This document shows, in pieces, positions 23,933 through 31,663 of a stretch of 31,663 nucleotides of DNA (within the stretch, counting starts at the first letter, position 1; every line of letters begins with the position of its first letter). The DNA is from an uncultured Bdellovibrionales bacterium (GTDB taxonomy: Bacteria; Bdellovibrionota; FAC87; UBA2466), in NCBI GenBank assembly GCA_937903155.1, contig CALCZU010000145.1, positions 1 through 31,663 on the forward strand, in the 5' to 3' direction. Both the position numbers and the translations under genes were made by a program. The notes below the pieces were generated by a model, which was given only the letters and a program-made list of their open reading frames with translations, was not told where the DNA came from and did no database searches.

Positions 23933-25105
23933 ATGAAACTTTGCTTCATCAATTTAGTCCCCACAAAAGAGCTTGAAAAAAAGCTGAAGCGCGATTTTAC
24001 GTTCACCCTCTTTCCATCGATAAAAGATTTTCTCGAAACAAAAACAAGTACAGGCCTGATTGCTTTTTTACTCGATTCACCCCGCTCGCTGTCCACCGTG
24101 ACAGAACTCCGAGAAAATTTTCCTGATGCGTGGATCGTGCCCGTCGTTAAAAAATCGACGATTACGCCCGATTTTTATACAAAACTCCTCGACTGCGAAC
24201 ATAAAAATGACGTCTGGTTTGTAGAGGACTGGGAATCTTGCATCTGGTTCAATCTCGAGCGTTGGTTTCAGTATAAAAAACTTTCAAAAGAAAATGCGCA
24301 TCTCAAAAAAGACCTCAAACAACTATCGAGCGCTACGAAGTCTCTTGTCAGTCGCTTCGAACACAATTTAAGCGTTGTCGAAAACATTCAAAAAAGTATT
24401 GTCCCTAAGTCTCGCTCGAATATCGCTGGGATTTCAATCTCGGCGAAATATATCCCGGCGTTGGGAAAAGGTGGCGACTATTACGATGTTTACGAATTTG
24501 AAGACAATCGCCGAATGGGAATTTTACTTGCGGACGCTTCGACCCACGCCATGGCCGCCGCCCTGCTCTCCGTTTTATTCAAGCTGAAGATAGAGGATCT
24601 CACTGGTCAGTTCGCAAGCTCTCGTCAGTTCGTCATGCATCTCTGCCAAGAATTAGAACACTCGCACGCAAAATCTCTTTCACCGATGTCTTTATTCTAC
24701 GGAATTTTAGATCGAGGAACTCTTTCATTCGATTACACGTCGACCGGAACCTTAAACCCCTTTTTGTGGCGAGCAGGCAAAGAAGTTTCACTTCCCTCAA
24801 TGAAAAACCCCGAGATGGGAACGCTTGCGTGCTACCCCTACCGCGACGTAAAGATGAATTTAAATCCCGGAGATTTATTTGTCATTCACACCGACGGACT
24901 CAATGCCCCGCTCAAGCAACTTGGAAAAAATTCCTCGGCCCAACTCTCGCAGATTCTTAAACAAGAAAAGAAATCAGATCCCCTCTCGCTGAAAAACAAT
25001 CTCTTGGGAATTATCGACCAGTACCGCAGTCAAAAACGTCTCAAAGACGATCTCACCTTCTTTAACCTCGGCATCGACGACAGAGCCATCTATCTCGCGA
25101 AGTAA
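23933..25105 (+). CDS. SpoIIE/RsbU-type PP2C serine phosphatase
   Basis: A 390-residue protein. Residues 1-110 look like a degenerate receiver-type domain without clear phosphorylation residues; 115-155 form a probable coiled coil; the PP2C-like phosphatase fills about 165-385. The metal-binding aspartates are all present: Asp182 (KGGDYYDV), Asp201 (LADAS), Asp321 (HTDGL) and Asp372/373 (KDDLT). The usual ADVSGHG is here ADASTHA. Such phosphatases dephosphorylate anti-sigma-factor antagonists in partner-switching; no STAS or anti-sigma gene is in the window. It follows the LapA-domain gene by 17 bases, so the HIT, LapA and phosphatase genes likely form one transcript. Confidence 0.9.
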   Translation: MKLCFINLVPTKELEKKLKRDFTFTLFPSIKDFLETKTSTGLIAFLLDSPRSLSTVTELRENFPDAWIVPVVKKSTITPDFYTKLLDCEHKNDVWFVEDWESCIWFNLERWFQYKKLSKENAHLKKDLKQLSSATKSLVSRFEHNLSVVENIQKSIVPKSRSNIAGISISAKYIPALGKGGDYYDVYEFEDNRRMGILLADASTHAMAAALLSVLFKLKIEDLTGQFASSRQFVMHLCQELEHSHAKSLSPMSLFYGILDRGTLSFDYTSTGTLNPFLWRAGKEVSLPSMKNPEMGTLACYPYRDVKMNLNPGDLFVIHTDGLNAPLKQLGKNSSAQLSQILKQEKKSDPLSLKNNLLGIIDQYRSQKRLKDDLTFFNLGIDDRAIYLAK

Positions 25106-25117
25106 GCGGCCTCTAAA

Positions 25118-25146
25118 TTGACAGCTAGTGTTAACTTTCCTATACG
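25118..25146 (+). promoter_or_regulatory. Near-consensus promoter for the LRR gene, leaderless layout
   Basis: TTGACA (25118-25123), a 17-base spacer and TATACG (25141-25146). The -10 box ends six bases before the ATG at 25153, which puts the expected transcription start on the start codon. No ribosome binding site is present. Confidence 0.6.
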
Positions 25147-25152
25147 AAAGAA

Positions 25153-26943
25153 ATGTTTCATTTCTTGGCAGTACTCGGGTTCGTCCTATTTGTATTCGGG
25201 AGTACTGCGGTCATAGGGAACGTTGAATCGATTGTTGTCGATCCCAATCAAGTTCGCAGGAAGGTTCAACCCGTGACTCGCTACGGTCACTGCCCTACAG
25301 TGTATCGTCTGCTAGGAGGGGCCATAGCGATAGAGAACTATCCAGACTCACTTATCCCTCAAGTCATGGCCGATGCGATGGAGGAGGGCGGTTATGTTCC
25401 TTATTCTCATCCCGATCAGATTCGCGCCATCAGCCATTTGCCAGACCTAAGCTCACCAGAAGAAGCACGTCGAAATATTCGATTAGGTGCCCTTGCCCTT
25501 CGTGAAATGCTCCCCGCGATTCGCGGTACGCTACCGAGAAAATACGAAGGGCCGCTCCTTCTCGATCGCGGATTAGTCGCCGGAGGTGAAGTCACCCGCG
25601 ACCAACTTCGAGCTCGAAGCTTTCCGTTCCGACACTACGACGAAGCGTTCACGGCAATCCGCTTGGTGGAATATGAAACCGGCAGTCTTACTCAAAAAAC
25701 TCTCCCTCATCAGCTGCGATGGCTTGAGATTGAGGGCACCGTGCCCTACCTTCCAGAATTTTCGAATCAAGGCAGTGTGTTGAAAGACCGAGAGCTTTTT
25801 CATTTGGGTTATCGAAATCTTTCGCTGACAGAAAGCACCGTCCAACAACTCACGCGACTTCACCGAGCGGGCAAATTTCGACCGAGCGAAACCGTGAGAG
25901 AACTGGTCCTCGACAACCTACTTTTTACGACCGTAGAATCTTATATCGAGTTTCTACGATTGTTTCCCAAGCTAGAATCCCTCACGATTTCAGAAGTCTA
26001 CATCAATGCGATGCACCCCTACTCGTATATTCAAGAGAGAAACTGGGACAGTCACAAGAGAGCCGTAGAACAACGTTGTCGAAATTTTGTCGGCCAAATT
26101 GATTTCGGCGCTCTTTTTCCGAACTTGTCGGTGATTCGTTTGGTAAATTTTCGAAGTGAGTCCCTTTACTCGACGGCTCGTCGTGATAGTTCTCCAGACA
26201 GCGATCACTCATACCTCTCTCATGTCGCTTTTATGGAGAGCTACCTGTTTCCGAGGACTCCTTACTCCCGGCTTCGGGAGATCAGCATCGACGGCTCACG
26301 TGTACCCTCCCAATTGATGAGAGGTATTTTAGAACTCGTCACAAAAACACCGACCCTTCGAACCCTCAATCTTTCCGACGACAGTGGCCACTATCACGAA
26401 GTGGGGCTTCTCAAGCCAAAAATCCTGGAAAATTTATTTGCGCTGAATATCCAGCATTTTCGGGGTCCCTTTCAGGATTGGCTCCATAAACTCCCCACCG
26501 TACCTTTACGCCGACTTTCGGTTCGACGGAATACTGACTTTAGTGACGCCGATCTCATTTATCTTGTGAAGTCCAAAAAGTTTAGGGATCTTCATGCCCT
26601 TTCGATATCGCGGACGGGCGTGACTCCCGAAGGCATTCGAGAAATTGCAAAAATGCCGGGCCTTGCCCGATTCACCTCTTTAGATTTATCCAGTTTGGAA
26701 CTCGGAGAAAATGGAACCATAGCCGAATTCATGCATTCCAAATTTAGCGGGGGACTGACTTCTATCGGTCTATTTGATTGCGGACTAAATGAAGCCGATT
26801 TAAAGGCGATTGCGAGTTCGAATCTTCCCTACCTTCAATCCCTACATCTCACGATTTTACGTGCTGTTCCACCAGAGACTGCACGAAGAATTCTAAAACC
26901 CCTGTTTGATGCTGGAGTAAGAATTGAGATTCATATTGAATAG
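25153..26943 (+). CDS. Secreted leucine-rich-repeat protein
   Basis: A 596-residue exported protein. The signal peptide is about 1-22 (MFHFLAVLGFVLFVFGSTAV). Residues 30-220 have no recognised domain and contain RRNIRLGALALREMLP. From about 235 irregular leucine-rich repeats run to the end, in the LRR style of ribonuclease-inhibitor-like and F-box-like proteins (LRTLNLSD, LRRLSVRRN, LHALSISRTGVTPEG, FTSLDLSSLELGENG, LTSIGLFDCGLNEADL, LQSLHLT). These solenoids usually bind proteins, so a surface or prey/host-contact role is possible but unproven. It stands alone, between its own promoter and a terminator. Confidence 0.85.
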   Translation: MFHFLAVLGFVLFVFGSTAVIGNVESIVVDPNQVRRKVQPVTRYGHCPTVYRLLGGAIAIENYPDSLIPQVMADAMEEGGYVPYSHPDQIRAISHLPDLSSPEEARRNIRLGALALREMLPAIRGTLPRKYEGPLLLDRGLVAGGEVTRDQLRARSFPFRHYDEAFTAIRLVEYETGSLTQKTLPHQLRWLEIEGTVPYLPEFSNQGSVLKDRELFHLGYRNLSLTESTVQQLTRLHRAGKFRPSETVRELVLDNLLFTTVESYIEFLRLFPKLESLTISEVYINAMHPYSYIQERNWDSHKRAVEQRCRNFVGQIDFGALFPNLSVIRLVNFRSESLYSTARRDSSPDSDHSYLSHVAFMESYLFPRTPYSRLREISIDGSRVPSQLMRGILELVTKTPTLRTLNLSDDSGHYHEVGLLKPKILENLFALNIQHFRGPFQDWLHKLPTVPLRRLSVRRNTDFSDADLIYLVKSKKFRDLHALSISRTGVTPEGIREIAKMPGLARFTSLDLSSLELGENGTIAEFMHSKFSGGLTSIGLFDCGLNEADLKAIASSNLPYLQSLHLTILRAVPPETARRILKPLFDAGVRIEIHIE

Positions 26944-26986
26944 GGCCGATATCTAAAATTTAGATACCGGCCCCGAGCTCATTTTT
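26943..26986 (+). terminator. Intrinsic terminator after the LRR gene
   Basis: A 15-bp stem, GGGCCGATATCTAAA (26943-26957) with TTTAGATACCGGCCC (26959-26973), has one G-U-type mismatch and begins on the last base of the stop codon. A five-T run follows at 26982-26986. The gene ahead is convergent. Confidence 0.75.
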
Positions 26987-27001
26987 AGAATTTTAATGTT
27001 C

Positions 27002-27505
27002 TTATTCAGCGTCTTGCTTTAAAAGCTGATTCACTTTCGCAGCGATTTGCGAAGCATCTAAACCGCGAGCCGCGACATTGCCTTTTTTATCGACAATGAC
27101 GGAGAACGGAATCGTTCCCGGAGATTGAAAGCTTTGCCCGAAGTCTTTGTATTTTCCAGCGACCACAAATGGAATTTTGTGTTTTGCTTTCCAAGATTTT
27201 AAAAACGTTTGATCGGGTTTCGTGTAACGTTGGTATCCTTCGCCCGAGAGACTCGCGAAGACGACATCTTTTCCGACAAATTGTTGATACACCGCTGGAA
27301 GCTCACTCATTTCCTGATTACAAGGAGGGCACCAGCCACCGTTATAAACAAAGACTTGAACTTTTCCCAAATTATCGGTCGTGCAAAATTGTGTATTATC
27401 GACGGTGTCGTAACAGATTTTTGGAATGGTTTCACCAAATACGGAAGCGCTGACGAGCAACAAAGTTGCACAGAGCGCTGTTCCGAGAGAATTTTTGAGT
27501 TTCAT
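27002..27505 (-). CDS. TlpA-like periplasmic thioredoxin-fold protein
   Basis: A 167-residue exported thioredoxin-fold protein. The start at 27505 is chosen because AAGGAG lies five bases upstream and a signal peptide follows (MKLKNSLGTALCATLLLVSASVFG); a longer frame to 27589 would bury that signal behind 28 residues. The redox motif is WCPPC in VYNGGWCPPCNQEM, and the cis-proline is in SPGTIPFSVIVDKKG. Such proteins reduce or exchange disulfides in the periplasm, for instance in cytochrome c maturation; the monoheme cytochrome at 15753 would be a possible client. A further cysteine pair near the mature N-terminus (ICYDTVDNTQFC) is unusual. It follows the acylase gene by 134 bases. Confidence 0.9.
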   Translation of the reverse strand: MKLKNSLGTALCATLLLVSASVFGETIPKICYDTVDNTQFCTTDNLGKVQVFVYNGGWCPPCNQEMSELPAVYQQFVGKDVVFASLSGEGYQRYTKPDQTFLKSWKAKHKIPFVVAGKYKDFGQSFQSPGTIPFSVIVDKKGNVAARGLDASQIAAKVNQLLKQDAE

Positions 27506-27606
27506 GGAATCTCCTTTTTTGAAGTTGTCTTTAAAGTATCGTCTAAAAGGAGAATGACCCACAGAGAGGTAGCACTCCATCTTGATCAAATGTTAGCGTA
27601 GCGTCT

Positions 27607-27621
27607 TAGGCTCATAGCCTA
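27607..27621 (-). terminator. Small stem TAGGCT-CAT-AGCCTA after the acylase gene
   Basis: A perfect 6-3-6 stem lies 19 bases beyond the acylase stop. No T-run follows on the minus strand, so this may be a weak or Rho-assisted stop, or just a processing site before the TlpA-like gene. Confidence 0.3.
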
Positions 27622-27639
27622 TCATTCTAGGATCTTCGA

Positions 27640-29988
27640 CTAAGGGTTGAATACTTCAGTGAATTCCGTCGGACCGGGCGTAAACCTCTCAGCCGTTCCA
27701 TCGACCCAGGCCGCAAATTCATCCCGATAATGTGAGGAGAGGATGTGGCCCGATTGTCCGCCAGGGTGATTGTAGATACTTTTCTGGATGTCCGAAAGAT
27801 CGATATTCATGCGCATCGATGCCCCATGATGAGGCTTGTTTACGCGAGGTACAAGTTCGTCACCGGAAAGTTCGCTCTTCGCCATATCTAAATAGCGACC
27901 CACAAAATCGGGCAATGCGCGACTTAAGGGATGGCGAACAAGCGCTTGATTCACGTCTCCCCAACGAAGTTTTTTAAGTCCGTCGGGTGTTTTCGACATC
28001 TCTTTCGCGAGCTTTACGGCGACTCTGACAACACACTCTTCGTAAGTTTGATAAGGTTTTGCCAGCAAGTGTAGCGGTTTTTGATCGAGTAGAACTCGAA
28101 TGGACGTATCATTCTCCACGAGTTGCATAAGACTTTCTTCTAAGTCGGATGGAACGACATCGACAAGCAAAGGCCCCACAAGTGCTGTTTTCAATTCAAA
28201 TCGAAACCTCTTTAAAAACGGATACGCCGCCGAATCCGTTTTCAGTTTTCCATCGAAGTTTTTGATGTTTTCTTCGATTGCACTCAACCACTCTTTGTCT
28301 TGCGATTTTTCTTTCTCTTTCGCGATACTTTCCACCAATCGATCGCGATACCAGAGATGAGTGTGCGAATGGATATCGTTTTGAAGCGCGAACATGTCTT
28401 TCGCCTCCCACTTTTCAGCGGTCTTTAGGACTTCTTCGATTCGGTAGGCCCTTGCAGGAAGATGCCACCGATTGCCCCAGCGAAAAAGATTTTCATCGAT
28501 AGGCACCTGACGCTGATTGCCGTTCGCGATGTATCCCTCGGGAGGATCAATCACGTGGGGTTGGTCCGAAAAAGCATAGTATCCCTTCCAATCATGCGTT
28601 TCATCCCGCTCCACAGGAATTCGCCCATCCATTCCGATCTTCTTCGGAATTTTTCCCACGAGCGCCCAGCCGATATGGCCCTCTTTATCCGCGACGATCA
28701 GATTTTGTGGTGGCCCCGCCCAACGACTCATCGCTTGAAAAGCCTGAACCAGGTTTTTCGTTTGATTCATCGAAAACATATCGAGATCTTTTAAAACGTC
28801 TGAGTCTCGCGCAGACCACTGCAACGCATATTCTTTTCCATGAATCTCTTTGACCGGTCCCCAAACCGTCTCTCGGATCACCTGGTTTTCTACCGGATTC
28901 TTTTTGGATAAATAAGTTTCGCTCCGAGTTTGAAAATTTAATTCTTTCCCATAAGCCATGTAAGTGTTCTCAGAGGTTCCTCTTTGAATCGGCACAAAAT
29001 CCACATTATCGACGTCGGGATTTGTAAATGACCATGCAGTGTTTCCGTTGGTCCCAATGACCACTCCTGGAATTCCCGGCAGCGTGACGCCGATAATCTC
29101 CAGGTCTTCCACTTTCAATTCAAGTCGGTACCAAATATTGGGAGCCATGTGTTTTAAATGCGGATCCCCTGAAAGAATCGGTACCCCGGACAGCGCGCGC
29201 GCGCCGGCAATCACCCAAGCATTGCTCCCTTCGACAGGAATAGAGTGATCAATTTTGAAAGGAGAAAAAGCCGTCTTCTCTCGAATCGTAAAAATTTCAG
29301 GCCCTGGTACTCCTGGCAAAACCGGCGGCGAGGTTTCTTTTAAAATCGGAGCATCGAAAAAGCCGTACTCGGCCGTCAAAAGATCGACGATTTCTCTAGG
29401 TCGTTTCTCTACCAAAAGCTGTCGCGTGAGTTCGTCTTCATTGGAGGGATGATTCAAAGTATTGTACAAATTCAGAGCGACGAGAACCGAGTCTCGGGGT
29501 TTCCACGGTTCGATCGAGTAATTCAAAACCCTCGTTTCCCAAGGTCGCGGACCTTCCGCTAAAAACGCGTTCACACCTTTCGCGTATGCCTCAAGCCGAT
29601 ACCGATTTTCATTCGACATTTTCTCGAGCGCAAGGTCCGCCACTTTCTCAAATCCGTAAAATCGCATGGTTCTATCAATGGGCAACGCTTTATCACCCAC
29701 TATCTCGGCAAGCCTCCCTGCAGACTGACGCCGCATCAGATCCATTTGAAAAAGCCGGTCTCTTGCCACGACATACCCCTGGGCAAAGGCAAGATCTTCA
29801 ATCGATCCCGCGTGGATGGTCGGAACCCCTTTGTCATCTATCAACACTTTCACCGGAGCCAGAAGCCCTATGAGTCGATGTTCAGCTTGCGGCTTCGGAA
29901 GCGATATTTTCAGAACAATGGCGACGAATAATGGAACGAGTAGGACCAATAACAGCAGTACTGCCAATCCAATGAAAAACTTTTTCAT
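27640..29988 (-). CDS. Penicillin acylase family (Ntn-hydrolase) membrane-anchored protein
   Basis: A 782-residue protein of the penicillin acylase/acyl-homoserine-lactone acylase superfamily, from an ATG at 29988 that places the hydrophobic anchor (MKKFFIGLAVLLLLVLLVPLFVAIVL) at the terminus. A longer frame to 30063 overlaps mltA and adds 25 polar residues. Ser255 in VEGSNAWVIAG is the expected autocatalytic nucleophile that becomes the N-terminus of the beta chain; GDPHLKHMAPNIWY and the late NPGGQSGH-like motif (HPGGQSGH) support this. It hydrolyses an amide bond, but whether of a beta-lactam, a quorum signal or another acyl amide cannot be read. mltA ends 40 bases upstream on the same strand. 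Confidence 0.92.
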   Translation of the reverse strand: MKKFFIGLAVLLLLVLLVPLFVAIVLKISLPKPQAEHRLIGLLAPVKVLIDDKGVPTIHAGSIEDLAFAQGYVVARDRLFQMDLMRRQSAGRLAEIVGDKALPIDRTMRFYGFEKVADLALEKMSNENRYRLEAYAKGVNAFLAEGPRPWETRVLNYSIEPWKPRDSVLVALNLYNTLNHPSNEDELTRQLLVEKRPREIVDLLTAEYGFFDAPILKETSPPVLPGVPGPEIFTIREKTAFSPFKIDHSIPVEGSNAWVIAGARALSGVPILSGDPHLKHMAPNIWYRLELKVEDLEIIGVTLPGIPGVVIGTNGNTAWSFTNPDVDNVDFVPIQRGTSENTYMAYGKELNFQTRSETYLSKKNPVENQVIRETVWGPVKEIHGKEYALQWSARDSDVLKDLDMFSMNQTKNLVQAFQAMSRWAGPPQNLIVADKEGHIGWALVGKIPKKIGMDGRIPVERDETHDWKGYYAFSDQPHVIDPPEGYIANGNQRQVPIDENLFRWGNRWHLPARAYRIEEVLKTAEKWEAKDMFALQNDIHSHTHLWYRDRLVESIAKEKEKSQDKEWLSAIEENIKNFDGKLKTDSAAYPFLKRFRFELKTALVGPLLVDVVPSDLEESLMQLVENDTSIRVLLDQKPLHLLAKPYQTYEECVVRVAVKLAKEMSKTPDGLKKLRWGDVNQALVRHPLSRALPDFVGRYLDMAKSELSGDELVPRVNKPHHGASMRMNIDLSDIQKSIYNHPGGQSGHILSSHYRDEFAAWVDGTAERFTPGPTEFTEVFNP

Positions 29989-30028
29989 CCCATTATCTTG
30001 ATCGGGAATTAAATTTTTGGCAAAGCTT

Positions 30029-31246
30029 TTAGAGTTTTTCGAGGAGAGTGTCTTTCGGGACAAGGTAAAAGAGTTCTGCCGTCTGCTTCATGACACCGGC
30101 ACTTTGTTGCGCCTCCGCTCCCGTTCCCCAGAACAGATCCACGCGACCGCCGCCGGTAATTGCACCGCCAGAATCCTGATCGAGGACTAACCTGGCAGTG
30201 GATTCAAATTTTTTGGGCTCGGAATCCTCAGGCGTTGCAAAAATTGGTTTTTCAAACTTTAAAAAAGCGAGCGTTCCCTTAGGAAAGTAGCGGCCATCGG
30301 TCGCAATGGTACGTCCCGCAACGGCGGGCGTGCCATTTGAGGTGAGCGCCGGACCTTCACGTTTTTGAAAAAATGCGTAGCTCGGATTTTTTGCCAATAG
30401 CGTTTTCATTTTATCGACAGGGAGCGTTCGTAAGTAGGCGACAATCGACTGCATCGACATTTTCTCTAACGGAATCACGTCGAGTAAAAATCTTCCCAGC
30501 GCTTGATAAGGCTGACCATTCTGATCGCTGTATCCCACGCGAAAAAGCGAGCCGTCTTGTAAAACGATGGTGCCGGAACCTTGTATTTGCAGAAAAAAGG
30601 CGTCGACGGGATCTAAATAACAAAGTTCTAAGCCCCGATTTTTTAGAGCAGACTTATTGTCGATTTCATCACGCGTGAAATAAGGAAGAAGTTGCGCCGT
30701 CCCCCGCGCTGTCTTGTCTTTCGCTAACCTGCCGCGCAATTGTCCGAGATCGGCGAAACGTTCATCACTCCGAGAGAAAGCCACTTCAACGAGATCGGAG
30801 GGAGTTTTGTAAAGAGGTTGGGAAAAGACGTCTGATTTTTTTAAAGACCCTTTGAGTTCAGGTTCAAAGTAGGACGTCAAAAGAACCTTGGACCAGTCGT
30901 TGAGTCCATAGGCTTCGTAAAAATCAAAATCGCGCTTAATCACGGCAAGAAAACTTTCTTTATCCGCACTCGTTTCGGCGGCTTGGGCGGCGTATTCTAA
31001 AGCCGCTGCATAAGTTTTCGAGGAAATGATTTTTTGTCCAAAGACTGCCTTTCCGGTTTCAACAGGCTTCGCCTTCCAAACGGCGGCTTCTCTGCGGATC
31101 GCTTCTGCGAGCGATGGAAGCGAGAGATCGTCCGTGAGCGAGAGGTCTCGCGAGCTTTTCTTAAGCGCATCAGCCCGTTTTTTTACCGGCGCTCGGGTAC
31201 AGGCCACACATAAAGTCATCGCAAAGACGATACAGAAGTATTTCAT
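30029..31246 (-). CDS. mltA: Membrane-bound lytic murein transglycosylase A
   Basis: A 405-residue MltA. The N-terminus MKYFCIVFAMTLCVAC looks like a lipoprotein signal with Cys16 as the lipidated residue; the -3 position is Cys and not Leu, so the lipobox is atypical. The MltA barrel covers about 90-300 (LLTSYFEPEL, DPVDAFFLQIQGSG), and the 3D domain contains ATDGRYFPKGTLAF and LDQDSGGAITGGGRVDLFWG (356-374), which holds the aspartates of the active site. It cleaves peptidoglycan to 1,6-anhydromuropeptides at the outer membrane. GGAG directly abuts the ATG, which is too close for a normal ribosome binding site, yet no better start exists. Confidence 0.95.
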   Translation of the reverse strand: MKYFCIVFAMTLCVACTRAPVKKRADALKKSSRDLSLTDDLSLPSLAEAIRREAAVWKAKPVETGKAVFGQKIISSKTYAAALEYAAQAAETSADKESFLAVIKRDFDFYEAYGLNDWSKVLLTSYFEPELKGSLKKSDVFSQPLYKTPSDLVEVAFSRSDERFADLGQLRGRLAKDKTARGTAQLLPYFTRDEIDNKSALKNRGLELCYLDPVDAFFLQIQGSGTIVLQDGSLFRVGYSDQNGQPYQALGRFLLDVIPLEKMSMQSIVAYLRTLPVDKMKTLLAKNPSYAFFQKREGPALTSNGTPAVAGRTIATDGRYFPKGTLAFLKFEKPIFATPEDSEPKKFESTARLVLDQDSGGAITGGGRVDLFWGTGAEAQQSAGVMKQTAELFYLVPKDTLLEKL

Positions 31247-31288
31247 CTCCGAATTATGCCACTATTTCATTGAATTCATGAAGAAATA

Positions 31289-31311
31289 GGGTTTTCGGCC
31301 GGCCAAAACCC
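31289..31311. promoter_or_regulatory. Dyad GGGTTTT-C-GGCCGGCC-AAAACCC upstream of mltA
   Basis: An inverted repeat centred on GGCCGGCC with one unpaired C on the left side, 43 bases upstream of the mltA start. It may be an operator, or a stem ending some transcript toward the tRNA. The rest of the 174-base gap up to the tRNA shows nothing else I can support. Confidence 0.3.
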
Positions 31312-31420
31312 GCACTTCCCTTCCTACTCAATGGATTCCCTACAAAAGCACATTAATATTATTCGACATCCCGAATTACTTTCGCTAAAACAGTAAGCCT
31401 TGAATTCTGCCGCGTTTTTT

Positions 31421-31496
<76 letters not shown>

Positions 31497-31569
31497 TTTA
31501 AACGTCGAAGAGGGGCCATAGGGGCTGATCTTTGATCGCGGCAAGTGAAAGCAACTTGGAGAGAAGAAA

Positions 31570-31663
31570 ATGTCGAAAGCAAAGTTTGAAAGAAAAAAGC
31601 CCCATGTGAACGTGGGAACCATTGGCCATGTGGATCATGGAAAAACGACTTTAACGTCTGCAT
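31570..31663 (+). CDS. tuf: Elongation factor Tu, 5' part only
   Basis: The first 31 codons of EF-Tu, cut by the window edge. The product starts MSKAKFERKKPHVNVG and contains the P-loop GHVDHGKT, which binds GTP. EF-Tu brings aminoacyl-tRNA to the ribosome. GGAGA lies about 9 bases before the ATG. Confidence 0.98.
   Translation, partial: MSKAKFERKKPHVNVGTIGHVDHGKTTLTSA

Overview
The window is a gene-dense stretch (one coding gap over 300 bp) from a Gram-negative bacterium. A lipoprotein-type lytic transglycosylase (mltA), a LapA-domain membrane protein, an ArnT/PMT-type membrane glycosyltransferase and a probable outer-membrane beta-barrel all imply an outer membrane. The split glycine decarboxylase (gcvPA/gcvPB), the short MetF and the mitochondrial-type aconitase would fit a Bdellovibrionota or 'deltaproteobacterial' relative. 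That placement is inference; no taxonomic marker is complete, because tuf is cut by the window edge.

Layout. 1-86: edge copy of a dispersed repeat. 87-2611: a reactive-carbonyl/redox locus, an SDR and a DJ-1/PfpI protein in one operon diverging from a LysR regulator, with two dyads between them. 2652-5789: a four-helix phage-holin-family protein, a very basic 50-residue protein, and the Lon protease. 5803-5890: a perfect long hairpin repeat. 5905-7989 (minus): an ATP-grasp enzyme that carries a secretion signal, preceded by a small secreted Cys-containing protein. 8153-12677: an acyltransferase facing an M48 protease/aconitase operon. 12697-13299: a beta-barrel-like protein.

13322-20389 is a one-carbon module: metF-like and gcvT overlap, then a 456-bp gap with a repeat-bounded element, a monoheme c-type cytochrome, and gcvH-gcvPA-gcvPB with their own promoter. 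The H, P and T proteins form the glycine cleavage system, which yields 5,10-methylene-THF that MetF can reduce. gcvPB overlaps a GT39-type glycosyltransferase, which is coupled to an anchored PHP-domain protein. Then come HIT, LapA and a SpoIIE/PP2C phosphatase, a secreted leucine-rich-repeat protein with what looks like a leaderless promoter, and a terminator.

27002-31246 (minus) is an envelope block: mltA, a penicillin-acylase-family protein and a TlpA-like thioredoxin. 31421-31663 holds tRNA-Thr(GGT) and the start of tuf, a widely conserved translation-gene arrangement.

The most unusual items are the signal-peptide-bearing ATP-grasp protein, the short basic protein with no acidic residues, the repeat family with GTCATTGCGAG ends lying just 3' of genes, the insertion that splits the gcv genes, and -10 boxes placed so close to start codons that leaderless transcripts are likely.
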